Assembly (NCBI GenBank): GCA_900078405.1
Contig: FLTS01000001.1
Span: 2,442,626-2,506,625, forward strand
From: an uncultured Stenotrophomonas sp.
GTDB taxonomy: Bacteria; Pseudomonadota; Gammaproteobacteria; Xanthomonadales; Xanthomonadaceae
Direction of reading: 5' to 3'
Length of the DNA: 64,000 nt
Every line of letters starts with the position of its first letter. Position 1 is the first letter of the stretch. The notes below the pieces were generated by a model. It was given only the letters and a program-made list of their open reading frames with translations, was not told the origin of the DNA and ran no database searches. The translations under genes were made by a program, and so were the position numbers. This document shows positions 55,901 through 63,918 of the stretch, piece by piece.

Positions 55901-56710
55901 AAGCGTTATCTGGAAACCCTGCACGCCGAGGGCATCCAGGCCAAAGCGCAGCGCGAGTACATGAACACCGAAGGTCACTGGTGGAGCGACCGCGTCGAGG
56001 CGCCCAGCGAATTGCTGCAACGGCTGCGGCTGGGCGGCATTGCGCTCAAGCGCAACCAGAGCTGGCCCGGCCACACGGTGAGCTGGCGCTTCGCCCGGCC
56101 CGGCGCCGCCGAGCAGGTGGCGCTGCTGGTGCACGCGCCATCGCGCGAGCGCTTCAAGGTCATTGCGTACAACCTCGGCGACAAACCGGTGGACGCGGTG
56201 ATGACCGGCTGGAACGTCGCCGCGGGCAGGTGGCGCATCCGCAGCGGCATCGACCGCGATGGCGACGATGCCATCGACGGTAGGCCGCAGGTGCGCGAGG
56301 TGGTGCTGGAGCGCAGCGTCGGCACCGGGTTGCGCTTCGCTCCGGGGCAAGCGCAGGTGTTCGAATTCGAGCTGCTCGAAGCGGGCACGCCGGTGGAAAC
56401 CCGCGCCGACCTCGGCATCGGCCGTGGCGATCTGAAGATCGAGCACGGGCGCGTGCGCTTGACCGTGCACAGCCTCGGCCATGTCGCCACGCTGCCCGGC
56501 CATGCGGTGATCGAGGACGCGCGTGGCCGCGAAATGGCGCGCGTTGCGATCCCCGCGCTGGAGGCACCATCGGATCTGCAACCGCGCACGACGACGGTGG
56601 AACTGGTGTTGCCGGTGGATTTCGAGCGCAGCGGAGCAAGCGTGCGGGTGCTGCAGGAAGGCGATGAGGGAGAAGTGACGCTGCTCAACAACCGCCTGCC
56701 ATTGCCATAG
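52904..56710 (+). CDS. Very large exported LamG-domain protein, putative polysaccharide lyase or hydrolase
   Basis: Exported protein (1268 aa) with a signal peptide ending near PAAAHS. Residues about 30-240 form a LamG/concanavalin-like sandwich (TLSFFWRSRYAVGEAPF, VRLFLDGREVARA). A beta-rich region follows to about 600. A Trp- and Tyr-rich helical region spans about 620-1040 (GGISDDTDLTQQWPGLALMG, LFSSNWYGGNKVYREPNWQW, GHWWSDR) and resembles the toroid of polysaccharide lyases. The C-terminus is a beta-sandwich. I do not recognise a CAZy family. Its place between a carbohydrate receptor and esterases suggests it cuts an acidic polysaccharide. The stop lies in a REP. Confidence 0.8.
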   Translation: MSPHPTRRTLGLLLLVSALSAALPAAAHSSSPELLFHVSADDGFVADVARGDAVPNFRDKVALVDDGMHGRAIQWQDDGVLSWNAPGNIRAERGTLSFFWRSRYAVGEAPFVIFRVGYADHSSWDMAWLRIDWNGHGFDAFVTDANLARTRVSFRLETNPAPEQWQHIAFAWDEDKGVRLFLDGREVARAVATGDYDAALDQLGLAGRVMAPYQVQSRYNFLRGSDFDEIRVHDRMLDAAGVAALARNAQPRSGEPATVSQRAWWHRHGWDGAPPPLLATPVTTIRKVEFADVKDKKQWMWKGTDGIAETTWPGVYNRSRLPGRDDYYQLPDWNTYVEGGQNLDLTVPDGETVNRIEIRGAAFGELRGSAGTLFTRPRGLVRSVDEFAAQTGGTLRFANAEQETPIQEIWGYRVSDAAEPQGTVKQRYIIDSKVLPDYTNLAVLRDYIEGRFAPDERSTVMALPKGAGSRMRPTGSLPAHPQPIVHVLVPSGVGDAPAAQPLIRSWAYSWENMHDGLDGVAIDIPALDLPATHDGPGGGVIPLDIRIKDPIWPARDMIDVSVSVKPGQARTLWLDLRDRILTADSLWIAIASAAPGFNATSLDGAEVRLVFKDRKEAITEHVADRFNQVRDNWAFLVEEHTTSKRQRLYARVYADLSDLLRVDPEHELGRLYWNYISYNSQGRPPFTQPQPPKGVPLWAFRQVEELKYVRRFVDWWIDNRQVGYGDFGGGISDDTDLTQQWPGLALMGVEPERLNASLTALSDAVYRNGMFANGLSSIETDELHAYEEGINANSAMLYLNWGDPLTVERLMETVKAFDERIVLPNPQGHLLFSSNWYGGNKVYREPNWQWQKPYSFPALHPAFLIGEYNADPTGRKLVTGLADGYLAHAYRDDKGRWALPNEINWATGATRGGELNQGSGGGDVMHTFWAAWRWSGDDKYLKALDYRVVRGGPGALSNLGENFIDVLGRQQDWGRQLLADADKGGAGFANVVAWQTSGDKRYLETLHAEGIQAKAQREYMNTEGHWWSDRVEAPSELLQRLRLGGIALKRNQSWPGHTVSWRFARPGAAEQVALLVHAPSRERFKVIAYNLGDKPVDAVMTGWNVAAGRWRIRSGIDRDGDDAIDGRPQVREVVLERSVGTGLRFAPGQAQVFEFELLEAGTPVETRADLGIGRGDLKIEHGRVRLTVHSLGHVATLPGHAVIEDARGREMARVAIPALEAPSDLQPRTTTVELVLPVDFERSGASVRVLQEGDEGEVTLLNNRLPLP

Positions 56711-56764
56711 GTTGGCACCGGGCTTTATCGGGAAAGCGCCATGCGGGGCAAGCCCCGCATCTAT
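56708..56764. repeat. REP element between two convergent genes
   Basis: GGCACCGGGCTTTATCGGGAAAGC keeps the linker and the right arm ATGCGGGGCAAGCCCCGCAT is perfect. The left arm is shortened. The stop codons of both flanking genes lie at its two ends (TAG at 56708-56710 on plus and TAG at 56763-56761 on minus). Confidence 0.8.
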
Positions 56765-57366
56765 GCGACGGTGTCGGTCTGCATCAACCGGCTCTCGCGC
56801 CGATACCAACCCTCACACCCGGCCTCCGGCACGAACACCGTGCAATGTTCCAGCGGCCGCTGGTAGACGTGCACCGAGATTGCGATTGCATCGTCGCTGG
56901 CATTGCGCAGCACGTGGTATTCGTCCGGCGGGATCAGGTTGCCGGTGCTGCCGCGTTCGCCGGCCAACGTAGGCAGGGGGGCGAAGTGGCAGCGCTCGCC
57001 GCGGGTTTCCAGCAGGCGGTGCGGAGTGAAACGCAGGGCGCCCTGCCACACGCCTTCCACGCACCACAGGCCATCGTGGTCGTGCAAGGGCGTGCCCTGC
57101 CCCGGCCCCCAGGTCATGGCGATGACGCTGTAGCCGTGGCGCGCGCTGCGGTACAGCTCGCGGCGCGCGTAGTGCTCGGTGATCGGTGCGTGCACGCAGT
57201 CCGGCAGCACGATCAGCGGGTCGGCGATGGCGGCCAGCAGCGCGCGCTCGACCCGCGCCACCACTGTGGCGGTGTCCGTGGCGCCGGTTGCCGCATCGAG
57301 CGCGTCCACCAGCCGCTGGCGACCGGCGAAGTCGGGAAAGCGGGTGTCTGTTGCATCTGAAATCAT
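56761..57366 (-). CDS. Cysteine dioxygenase-like cupin
   Basis: Cupin protein (201 aa) of the cysteine/thiol dioxygenase family. The iron ligands are the two His of TPLHDHDGLWCVEGVWQG and the later His in DEYHVLRN. ISVHVYQRPLEHCTVF matches the conserved C-terminal strand. It would oxidise a small thiol such as cysteine or 3-mercaptopropionate to a sulfinate. Its link to the uronate locus is unclear. The TAG stop overlaps a REP head. A REP separates it from the upstream esterase gene. Confidence 0.8.
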   Translation of the reverse strand: MISDATDTRFPDFAGRQRLVDALDAATGATDTATVVARVERALLAAIADPLIVLPDCVHAPITEHYARRELYRSARHGYSVIAMTWGPGQGTPLHDHDGLWCVEGVWQGALRFTPHRLLETRGERCHFAPLPTLAGERGSTGNLIPPDEYHVLRNASDDAIAISVHVYQRPLEHCTVFVPEAGCEGWYRRESRLMQTDTVA

Positions 57367-57406
57367 GCCGCCAGTCTAGGGCAAACCGGTGAACATTCCG
57401 TTCGCC

Positions 57407-57500
57407 GCAGGTCGGGGCTACGCCCCCGACGTTCCATGCACTTGGCATGCCCCCCTGGCGCTTGATCCACGAGGCGTCGGAAGGCATAGCCCCGACCTGC
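57407..57500. repeat. REP dimer, GGTCGGGGCTACGCCCCCGAC subtype
   Basis: The arms GCAGGTCGGGGCTACGCCCC and an inverted GCAGGTCGGGGCTATGCC are about 50 bases apart. It lies between the cupin and the carboxylesterase genes. Confidence 0.75.
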
Positions 57501-57506
57501 GTTGCT

Positions 57507-59111
57507 TCAGAACGTGCCGCGCTGGATGAAGGGCGCTTGCCGGTAGAGCCGGCGCTCGCCGCCGCGCGGGTCGTCGGCCAGCCGGCTTTCGTCGTCGAAC
57601 ACCAATGTCTGCCGGCGCGGCAGCGTGTACGGCTCCCAGCGTGGCAGGCCGGCATGGTTGGGGTCGCCGTGGCGGGCGAAAGCGAGCAGGGCATCGCTGA
57701 TTGTCGCGGCCATGTGCGTGGCGCTTTCGCCCGTGCCGGTGCGCGAACCGGGTTGGCCGGTGTTGTCGAACACCAGCGGGATGTCGAGCGTGTGGTGCGC
57801 GCGCAGCCGGTCCGCTGCGCCGCCGCGGTCGTACCAGTCCAGTTGGTAGGCCCACGTCGGCGCACCCTGGTGCGCGCGGGCTTCCAGTTCCTCCACCGCG
57901 CCGCGCCACGAGCGGCCGGCGGTGGTGGCGGCGAAGAAAACCTCCGACGGCGTGTAGTGCGGGTACAGGCGGCGGTATTCGGCGATCACCTGTGACGGTG
58001 CCAGGTCCACGTACTGCTGCGCTTCCAGTTTGGCCGGCAGCGTGTCCCAGTCCAGTGCGAAGTTGGCCGGGTCGCCGCCGAGGAAGGCGCGGGTTTCGTC
58101 ATGGGTGTTGCCGATCACCATCGGTATGCCGGCCGACTGCGCGGGGGCCCCGGGCCAGAACGGATGCGCCGGCAGGTGCCGGCCGTCCAGCACCGGGCCG
58201 AAGTAGAGCGCGGTGTCCTCCACCCGCGAGGGGTCGCGGATCTTCAGCGCTTCCAGCAGTTTTTCCATCGGCAGCGTGCGCAGCGCGTCGGGGCCGGCCT
58301 TGAAGTGGTCCAGCACCCGCTGCGCGCGCTGGGTGGCCGCGCGTGGCCCGGCGGCGGTGACCTGTTGGCCGCTCATCGTCCAGGCGCGATGGAACAACCC
58401 CGCCGCGGCCGGCATCGCCATCAGTGTGGCGATCTTGGCGCCGCCGCCGGACTGGCCGAACACGGTGACATTGCCGGCGTCCCCACCGAATTCGGCTGCG
58501 TGCCGGCTGACCCACTGCAAAGCCTGGACCAGATCGAGCTGGCCGGCGTTGCCGGAATCGGTGAAGGCCTCGCCGCCCGCCTGCGCCAGATACAGGTAGC
58601 CGAACAGGTTGAGCCGATGGTTGACGCTGACCACCACCACGTCGCCGCGCCGGCACAGGTTGCCGCCGTCGTACAGCGGGGCACTGCCCGAGCCGTTGTT
58701 GAAACCGCCGCCGTGGATGTAGACCAGCACCGGGCGCTTGCCGCCGTCGCGCAGGGCTGGCGTCCACACATTGAGGAAGAGGCAATCCTCGCTGCCCGGC
58801 CCTTCACCGCCGTTCTGCGGCGCCGAAGGGCCGTAGTCCAGCGCGTCGCGCACGCCGCGCCACGGGGTTTCGGGCAAGGCCTGCCGGAAGCGCCGTGGTG
58901 CGGTGTCGCCGCCATAGGGAATGCCGCGGAACACGTGGATGCCGTGTTCGGTCTGCCCGGCGATGCGGCCGCTGCGCACGCGTGCGATCGGGCTGGGCTG
59001 GCCGCGGGCGGCGGCGGCCGGCAAGGTGCCCGCCAGGCCGGCGGCGAGCGTGCAGAACGCGCCGGTACGCAGGAAATGGCGGCGTTGCGGGTCGTCGGGC
59101 GTGGCGGTCAT
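57507..59111 (-). CDS. Exported type B carboxylesterase
   Basis: Alpha/beta hydrolase (534 aa) of the carboxylesterase type B family. The N-terminus QRRHFLRTGAFCTLAAGLAG looks like a Tat signal. The nucleophile is S221 in FGQSGGGA and the oxyanion hole is HGGGF at 133-137. SEDCLFLNVWTP is a family signature. It probably removes acyl or methyl ester groups from sugars or aromatic-sugar esters in the periplasm; the substrate is unknown. Its start overlaps the stop of the upstream hydrolase by ATGA. Confidence 0.88.
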   Translation of the reverse strand: MTATPDDPQRRHFLRTGAFCTLAAGLAGTLPAAAARGQPSPIARVRSGRIAGQTEHGIHVFRGIPYGGDTAPRRFRQALPETPWRGVRDALDYGPSAPQNGGEGPGSEDCLFLNVWTPALRDGGKRPVLVYIHGGGFNNGSGSAPLYDGGNLCRRGDVVVVSVNHRLNLFGYLYLAQAGGEAFTDSGNAGQLDLVQALQWVSRHAAEFGGDAGNVTVFGQSGGGAKIATLMAMPAAAGLFHRAWTMSGQQVTAAGPRAATQRAQRVLDHFKAGPDALRTLPMEKLLEALKIRDPSRVEDTALYFGPVLDGRHLPAHPFWPGAPAQSAGIPMVIGNTHDETRAFLGGDPANFALDWDTLPAKLEAQQYVDLAPSQVIAEYRRLYPHYTPSEVFFAATTAGRSWRGAVEELEARAHQGAPTWAYQLDWYDRGGAADRLRAHHTLDIPLVFDNTGQPGSRTGTGESATHMAATISDALLAFARHGDPNHAGLPRWEPYTLPRRQTLVFDDESRLADDPRGGERRLYRQAPFIQRGTF

Positions 59112-60106
59112 GGGGTGGCCTCCGCGGTCTGCGCGGCGATCCAGTCCAGCGCCAGCCGCGGCCACGCGGCGGTGGTCAGGCCGGTGGTGCCGCGCGTGCC
59201 GAAGCCGTGGCCACCGTGCGGGAACACGTGCAGCTCGGTGTCCACGCCGGCGCGCCGCAGGCTGTCGAACAGCATCAGGCTGTTGCCGACCGGCACCGCG
59301 TCATCGTCGGCGGCGTGCAGCAGGAAGGTGGGCGGGGTGTCGGCGCGCACCCGCGTCTGCATGGAATAACGCTGTTGCAGCTCCGGCGTGGCCTGCGTGC
59401 CGAGCAGGCGTTCGCGCGAGCCGGGGTGGGTATCCGGCCCGGCCATGTCGATGACCGGGTAGATCAGCAGCTGGAAATCCGGCCGTGCGCTGGTGCCGTC
59501 GATGGCGTCGGTGGCCGGGTACACCGGCTGGTCGAAGCCGGTGCCCAACCGTGCGGCCAGATGCCCGCCGGCGGAAAAGCCGATCGTGCCGACGCGCCGC
59601 GGGTCCACGCCCCATTCGCCGGCGCGATGGCGGATCAGGCGCAGCGCGCGTTGCGCGTCGGCCAGCGCCGCCTCGCGGTCATCGCGGCCCTCGCCCGGCA
59701 GCCGGTAGCGCAGCACGAACAGGGTTACTCCGCCCTGCTCGACGAAGGCTGGCGCCAGCGCGCTGCCTTCCTTGTCCAGCACCACCCGTTTATAGCCGCC
59801 GCCGGGGATGACCAGCAGCGCGGTGCCATTGGGCCGGCGCGGGCGGTACACCACCAGGAAGGGCTCGCTGACGTGGGTGACGTAACGGTCCGGCAGCGTC
59901 GGGTCGGCGCTGCGCTCGACCAGCTGCATCGGTTCGGGCAACGGTTTGTCCCCCGGTGCCAATCCGCCCGGCCACAGGGCCACGCGGTCGGGCGAAGCGG
60001 CTACCGGTTCGGCTTCACCGGCGGCCAGTGCCGGCTCGCCGGCAAGCCCGGAAACCGTGGCAAGAGCCAGCAACAGCAGGGGTTTGAGGACATTCGACGG
60101 AGACAT
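59108..60106 (-). CDS. Exported alpha/beta hydrolase (acetyl- or feruloyl-esterase-like)
   Basis: Protein of 332 aa with a signal peptide ending near PALAAG. The nucleophile is S178 in GFSAGGHLA. The oxyanion loop is VIPGGGYKRVV and the C-terminal HGGHGF gives the catalytic His. Similar proteins act as xylan or pectin acetylesterases and BD-FAE-like esterases. It is coupled to the type B carboxylesterase and diverges from the hydratase gene across the site C region. Confidence 0.85.
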   Translation of the reverse strand: MSPSNVLKPLLLLALATVSGLAGEPALAAGEAEPVAASPDRVALWPGGLAPGDKPLPEPMQLVERSADPTLPDRYVTHVSEPFLVVYRPRRPNGTALLVIPGGGYKRVVLDKEGSALAPAFVEQGGVTLFVLRYRLPGEGRDDREAALADAQRALRLIRHRAGEWGVDPRRVGTIGFSAGGHLAARLGTGFDQPVYPATDAIDGTSARPDFQLLIYPVIDMAGPDTHPGSRERLLGTQATPELQQRYSMQTRVRADTPPTFLLHAADDDAVPVGNSLMLFDSLRRAGVDTELHVFPHGGHGFGTRGTTGLTTAAWPRLALDWIAAQTAEATP

Positions 60107-60161
60107 GGGAAACCTCGCGGTACGGTGCCGGGACATGACGTGGTGCATTGCACATTGCCAG

Positions 60162-60179
60162 ATGACACCGGTTTACCAT
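60162..60179. promoter_or_regulatory. Operator-like site C (esterase/hydratase divergent region)
   Basis: ATGACACCGGTTTACCAT shares its first nine bases exactly with the reverse complement of sites A and B (ATGACACCG), and 12 of 18 overall. It sits midway between the divergent esterase and hydratase starts. Confidence 0.45.
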
Positions 60180-60236
60180 ATACAGCAACCACAGCACTGT
60201 CGATGGGCGGTGCAGCAACGCCACCAGGAGAATCAC

Positions 60237-61061
60237 TTGAGCAACGACCAAGGCAGCCAGGAGCCGGCGGTTTCCGCGCTGGACGACATCGCCCGCCAAT
60301 TCGTGGAAGCGCGCCGCGCCGGCCGTTCGCTCGCGGATTTCCCCGGCGCGATCCCGCCGGATCTGGTCACCGCCTACCGCGTGCAGGATCTGGCCATCGC
60401 GCGCTGGGACGACGCCGTGGTCGGCTGGAAGATCGGCTACATCGCCGCCGAGCGCCGCGACGTGTCGGGCGACGAGCGCTTGCTGGGCCCGGTGTTCGCA
60501 CGCAATCTGCAAAATGCTACCGGTAGCATCGTGGACATACCGGTGTTTTCCGGGGCCGGCGGCTTCGCCGCGGTGGAGGCCGAGTACGTGTTGCGGATGG
60601 AGGCCGATGCCCCGCCCGACAAGCTCGACTGGACCCCGGAAGAGGCCGCCGCGCTGCCTGCGCGGTTGTTCACCGGCGTGGAAGTGGCCAGCAGCCCGCT
60701 GGCGACGATCAACGTGCTGGGGCCGCGGGTGGTGGTCTCCGATTTCGGCAACAACAACGGGCTGGTACTGGGGGCGGAGATTGCCGATTGGACCCGGCTG
60801 GACCCGTCGCGCCTGCTGGCGCGCACCGAGATCGACGGCCAGGTGGTCGGCATCGGCGGCGCCAACAACCTGCCCGGTGGCCTGCATGCGGCTTATGCGT
60901 TCGCATTGTCGCGCTCGGCGCGGCGCGGGCGGCCGCTGCGCGCCGGCACCCTGATCGCCACCGGCAACGCCACCGGCATCCACGACATTGCCGTCGGCCA
61001 GCATGCCGTGATTCGCTTCGAAGGTTACGGTGAAATTTCCTGTAAGGCCGTGGCCGCTTGA
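60237..61061 (+). CDS. 2-keto-4-pentenoate hydratase/decarboxylase family protein
   Basis: Protein of 274 aa of the MhpD-like family (fumarylacetoacetase-related fold). The start is a TTG six bases after AGGAG; no ATG in frame is near. Family segments are RRAGRSLADFPGAIPPDLVTAY in pieces, GWKIGYIA, the acidic pair in AVEAEYVLRM and GNNNGLVLG. Classical members hydrate 2-hydroxypentadienoate in aromatic meta-cleavage pathways. Beside uronate genes it may act on a keto-deoxy sugar acid instead. It leads the TRAP operon. Confidence 0.85.
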   Translation: MSNDQGSQEPAVSALDDIARQFVEARRAGRSLADFPGAIPPDLVTAYRVQDLAIARWDDAVVGWKIGYIAAERRDVSGDERLLGPVFARNLQNATGSIVDIPVFSGAGGFAAVEAEYVLRMEADAPPDKLDWTPEEAAALPARLFTGVEVASSPLATINVLGPRVVVSDFGNNNGLVLGAEIADWTRLDPSRLLARTEIDGQVVGIGGANNLPGGLHAAYAFALSRSARRGRPLRAGTLIATGNATGIHDIAVGQHAVIRFEGYGEISCKAVAA

Positions 61062-61095
61062 GCGGCGCCTGCGGCGGACAAGCGTGGAGGGCGCA

Positions 61096-62100
61096 ATGAT
61101 CACTCGCAGAGGTTTTCTCGCCACCGGCCTGGGTGCGCTCGGCGCGTCGGCGCTGGCCGGCTGTTCCGGCAATGGCGGCGGCGCAGCCGCGGGCAGCCGT
61201 TTGCTGACCGCCACCGACGTGCACGTGGCCGACTACCCCACGGTCACCGCGGTCAAGTGGATCGGGCAGGAGCTGGAGCGCCGCAGTGGTGGCCGCCTGC
61301 GGCTGGCGCAGTACCACTCCGGCCAGCTCGGCCGCGAGTCGGAGGCGATCGACATGGCGCGCTTCGGCGCCATCGACATCACCCGCGTCTATTCCGGTGC
61401 GCTGAACAATGCCTTCCCGCTGACCCGGGCGCTGTGCCTGCCCTATGTATTCGACTCGGTCGCGCACATGCGCGCCGCACTCGATGGCGGCATTGCCGAT
61501 GAGGTGCTGGCCGGCTTCGAGAGCCGTGACCTGGTCGGCCTGGCGATCTACGACTCCGGCGCGCGCTGCTTCTACAACACCAAGCACCCGATCGTGGAGC
61601 CGCACGACCTGCATGGCCTGAAACTGCGCGTGGCCAGCTCGGACATCTTCCTGCAGCTGATGCGCCTGTTCGGCGCCAACCCGACGCCGATGTCGCTGGG
61701 CGAGACCTTCTCCGGCATGGAGACGCATATGATCGACGGCGCCGAGAACAACATGCGCAGTTTCCATTCCAGCCGCCACTTCGAGGCCGCGCACTACTGG
61801 TCGGAGAGCCGCCACTCGTATGCGCCGGACATCCTGCTGATGTCGCGGCGCAGCTTCGACGCGCTGGCCCCGGACGAGCGCCGCCTGTTGCTGGAGCTGG
61901 CGCGCGAATCGGTGCAGGTGATGCGCCGCGAGTGGGACGCGGCCGAGGACAAGGCGCGGCAGGACGTGCTGGCCCACGGGGTGAAGGCCAACGAGGTCGA
62001 CATCCCCGCGTTCGCCGCCGCCGCCGCCCCGCTGCTGCGCGATTACCTGCGCCAGCCGGAAATCGCCGCCCTGCACCGCCGCATCCGCGAATTCGCCTGA
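61096..62100 (+). CDS. TRAP transporter solute-binding protein, DctP family
   Basis: Periplasmic binding protein (334 aa). The N-terminus MITRRGFLATGLGALG has a twin-arginine motif and the lipobox LAGC with C23, so a Tat-exported lipoprotein is likely. The DctP motifs GIxxNxxP-like IEPHDLHGLKLRVASSDIF and SGMETHMIDGAENNM are clear. The arginine in LKLRVASS would bind the carboxylate of the ligand. GGAGG precedes the ATG at a short spacing. Uronates or keto-sugar acids are likely ligands from context. Confidence 0.92.
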   Translation: MITRRGFLATGLGALGASALAGCSGNGGGAAAGSRLLTATDVHVADYPTVTAVKWIGQELERRSGGRLRLAQYHSGQLGRESEAIDMARFGAIDITRVYSGALNNAFPLTRALCLPYVFDSVAHMRAALDGGIADEVLAGFESRDLVGLAIYDSGARCFYNTKHPIVEPHDLHGLKLRVASSDIFLQLMRLFGANPTPMSLGETFSGMETHMIDGAENNMRSFHSSRHFEAAHYWSESRHSYAPDILLMSRRSFDALAPDERRLLLELARESVQVMRREWDAAEDKARQDVLAHGVKANEVDIPAFAAAAAPLLRDYLRQPEIAALHRRIREFA

Positions 62101-62112
62101 GGCCCGCCGCGC

Positions 62113-62631
62113 ATGTCACAGACCCATCCATCCCCCGCCCCGGCCGGCGCCCAGCGCGTGCTGGAAAAGCTGGCCGGCCTGGTCATCCACATCGCTGCCG
62201 CCGCCCTGCTCGGGCTGGTGGTGGTCCAGGGCTGGCAGGTGTTCGCCCGCTACGTCATCAACGATTCGCCGAGCTGGACCGAGCCGGTCACGCTGCTGCT
62301 GCTGAGTACGGCGATGAGCCTGGGGGCGGCTGCCGGCGTGCACACCAACCGCCACTTCGGCTTCTACCTGCTGCACGACCACTTCGGCCCTCGGCTGAAG
62401 CGCCTGATCGATGCGCTGGTGCAGCTGGTGGTGGCCGCCATCGGCGCGGTGCTGGCCTGGTGGGGCTGGCTGCTGTGGATGGACGGCCTGCACATCAAGG
62501 CGGCCGGCGCCGAGCTGCCGCAGAGCGTGAACTACCTGCCACTGAGCATCGGCGGTGCACTGATGGCGGTGTTTGCATTGAACCGGCTGTGGCTGGCGCT
62601 GCGTCCGATCGCCGCCGAAGGAGGCCGTTGA
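62113..62631 (+). CDS. TRAP transporter small permease, DctQ
   Basis: Membrane protein of 172 aa with four hydrophobic helices. The motif VFARYVINDSPSWTEPVTLL is typical of DctQ. It lies 12 bases after the binding-protein gene and 3 before the large permease gene. It pairs with DctM to form the sodium-driven transporter. Confidence 0.93.
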   Translation: MSQTHPSPAPAGAQRVLEKLAGLVIHIAAAALLGLVVVQGWQVFARYVINDSPSWTEPVTLLLLSTAMSLGAAAGVHTNRHFGFYLLHDHFGPRLKRLIDALVQLVVAAIGAVLAWWGWLLWMDGLHIKAAGAELPQSVNYLPLSIGGALMAVFALNRLWLALRPIAAEGGR

Positions 62632-62634
62632 ATC

Positions 62635-63918
62635 ATGGGTATCGCAATCCTGTTCCTGGTGTTTGCTGCGCTGCTGCTGATCGGCGTGCCGGTGGCCTAC
62701 GCGCTGGCCGCCGCCGCGCTGGCCACCCTGTTCTACCTCGACCTGCCGGCGGTGGTGCTGGTGCAGCAGGTTTCCGCCGGCACCGGCACCGCCTCGCTGA
62801 TCGCCATCCCGCTGTTCATCTTCGCCGGCGAGATCATGATGCGTGGCGGCATCTCCGAGCGCCTGATCGCGCTGGCCGCCTCGCTGGTCGGGCGCCTGCG
62901 CGGCGGGCTGGGGCAGGTGTCGATCCTGTCCTCGCTGTTCTTCGGCGGCGTTTCCGGCTCGGCCATCGCCGATGTCTCGGCGGTGGGCGGCACGATGATC
63001 CCGCAGATGGTGCAGCGCGGCTACGACCGCGACTTCGCGGTCAACGTCAGCATCACCGCGGCGCTGGTGGCGCTGCTGGTGCCGCCCTCGCACAACCTGA
63101 TCCTGTTCTCGGCGGCAGCCGGCGGTGGCCTTGCGCTGACCCAGGAATTCGCCGCCGGCATCGTGCCGGCGCTGCTGATGACCGTGGTGCTGATGGTCAC
63201 CGGCTACGCGGTGGCGCGACGCCGTGGCTACGGCGTGGAAGCCTTCCCCGGCCTGCGCGCGGTGCTGCTGCGGCTGGTCGCCGCGTTGCCCGGCCTCGGC
63301 CTGGTCGCGCTGATCTTCGTCGGCATCCGCGCCGGCATCTTCACCGCGGTGGAGTCGGCGGCCATCGCCGTGGTCTACGCGCTGCTGGTCACCAGCGTGC
63401 TGTACCGGCAGCTGCGCTGGCGCGTGTTCCTGGAGACGGTGGTGCATGCCGCGCGCAGCACCGGCGTGATCCTGTTCGTGATCGCCACCGCGGCGGTGTT
63501 CGGCTGGCTGCTGGCCTACCTGCAGGTGCCGGCGGCGGCGGTGGAGTTCCTGCAATCGTTCGCGCACGGCAAGTTCATGGTGCTGCTGATGATCGTGGTG
63601 ATGTTGCTGCTGCTGGGCACCTTCATGGACCTGGCGCCGCTGATCCTGATCTGCACGCCGATCTTCCTGCCGGTGGCGCGCGCCTACGGCATCGACCCGA
63701 TCCACTTCGGCCTGGTGCTGGTGCTGGCCGGCGGCCTGGGGCTGGTGACGCCACCGGTGGGCTCGGTGCTGTTCATCGGCACCGCCATCGGCAAGATCAG
63801 CGTCGGCGAGAGCATGAAGACGATCTGGCCGTTCTGGCTGGCCGGGCTGGCGGTGCTGTTGCTGGTGGCATTCTTCCCGGAAATGTCGCTGTGGCTGCCG
63901 GCGCTGCTGCGCAGCTGA
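62635..63918 (+). CDS. TRAP transporter large permease, DctM
   Basis: Membrane protein of 427 aa with about 12 helices, the transport channel of the TRAP system. Family motifs include IPLFIFAGEIMMRGGISERL, GGVSGSAIADVSAVGGTMIP and the GLVTPPVGSVLFIG segment near the C-terminus. It completes the three-gene transporter. No terminator is visible in the remaining 82 bases, which hold no recognisable feature, so the operon may continue beyond the window. Confidence 0.94.
   Translation: MGIAILFLVFAALLLIGVPVAYALAAAALATLFYLDLPAVVLVQQVSAGTGTASLIAIPLFIFAGEIMMRGGISERLIALAASLVGRLRGGLGQVSILSSLFFGGVSGSAIADVSAVGGTMIPQMVQRGYDRDFAVNVSITAALVALLVPPSHNLILFSAAAGGGLALTQEFAAGIVPALLMTVVLMVTGYAVARRRGYGVEAFPGLRAVLLRLVAALPGLGLVALIFVGIRAGIFTAVESAAIAVVYALLVTSVLYRQLRWRVFLETVVHAARSTGVILFVIATAAVFGWLLAYLQVPAAAVEFLQSFAHGKFMVLLMIVVMLLLLGTFMDLAPLILICTPIFLPVARAYGIDPIHFGLVLVLAGGLGLVTPPVGSVLFIGTAIGKISVGESMKTIWPFWLAGLAVLLLVAFFPEMSLWLPALLRS

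Noticed and set aside
56761..57366. The cupin as a KdgF-type unsaturated uronate enzyme
   Set aside because: KdgF proteins are about 110 aa. This 201-aa protein has the cysteine-dioxygenase pattern (HDHDG, SVHVYQRPLEHC).
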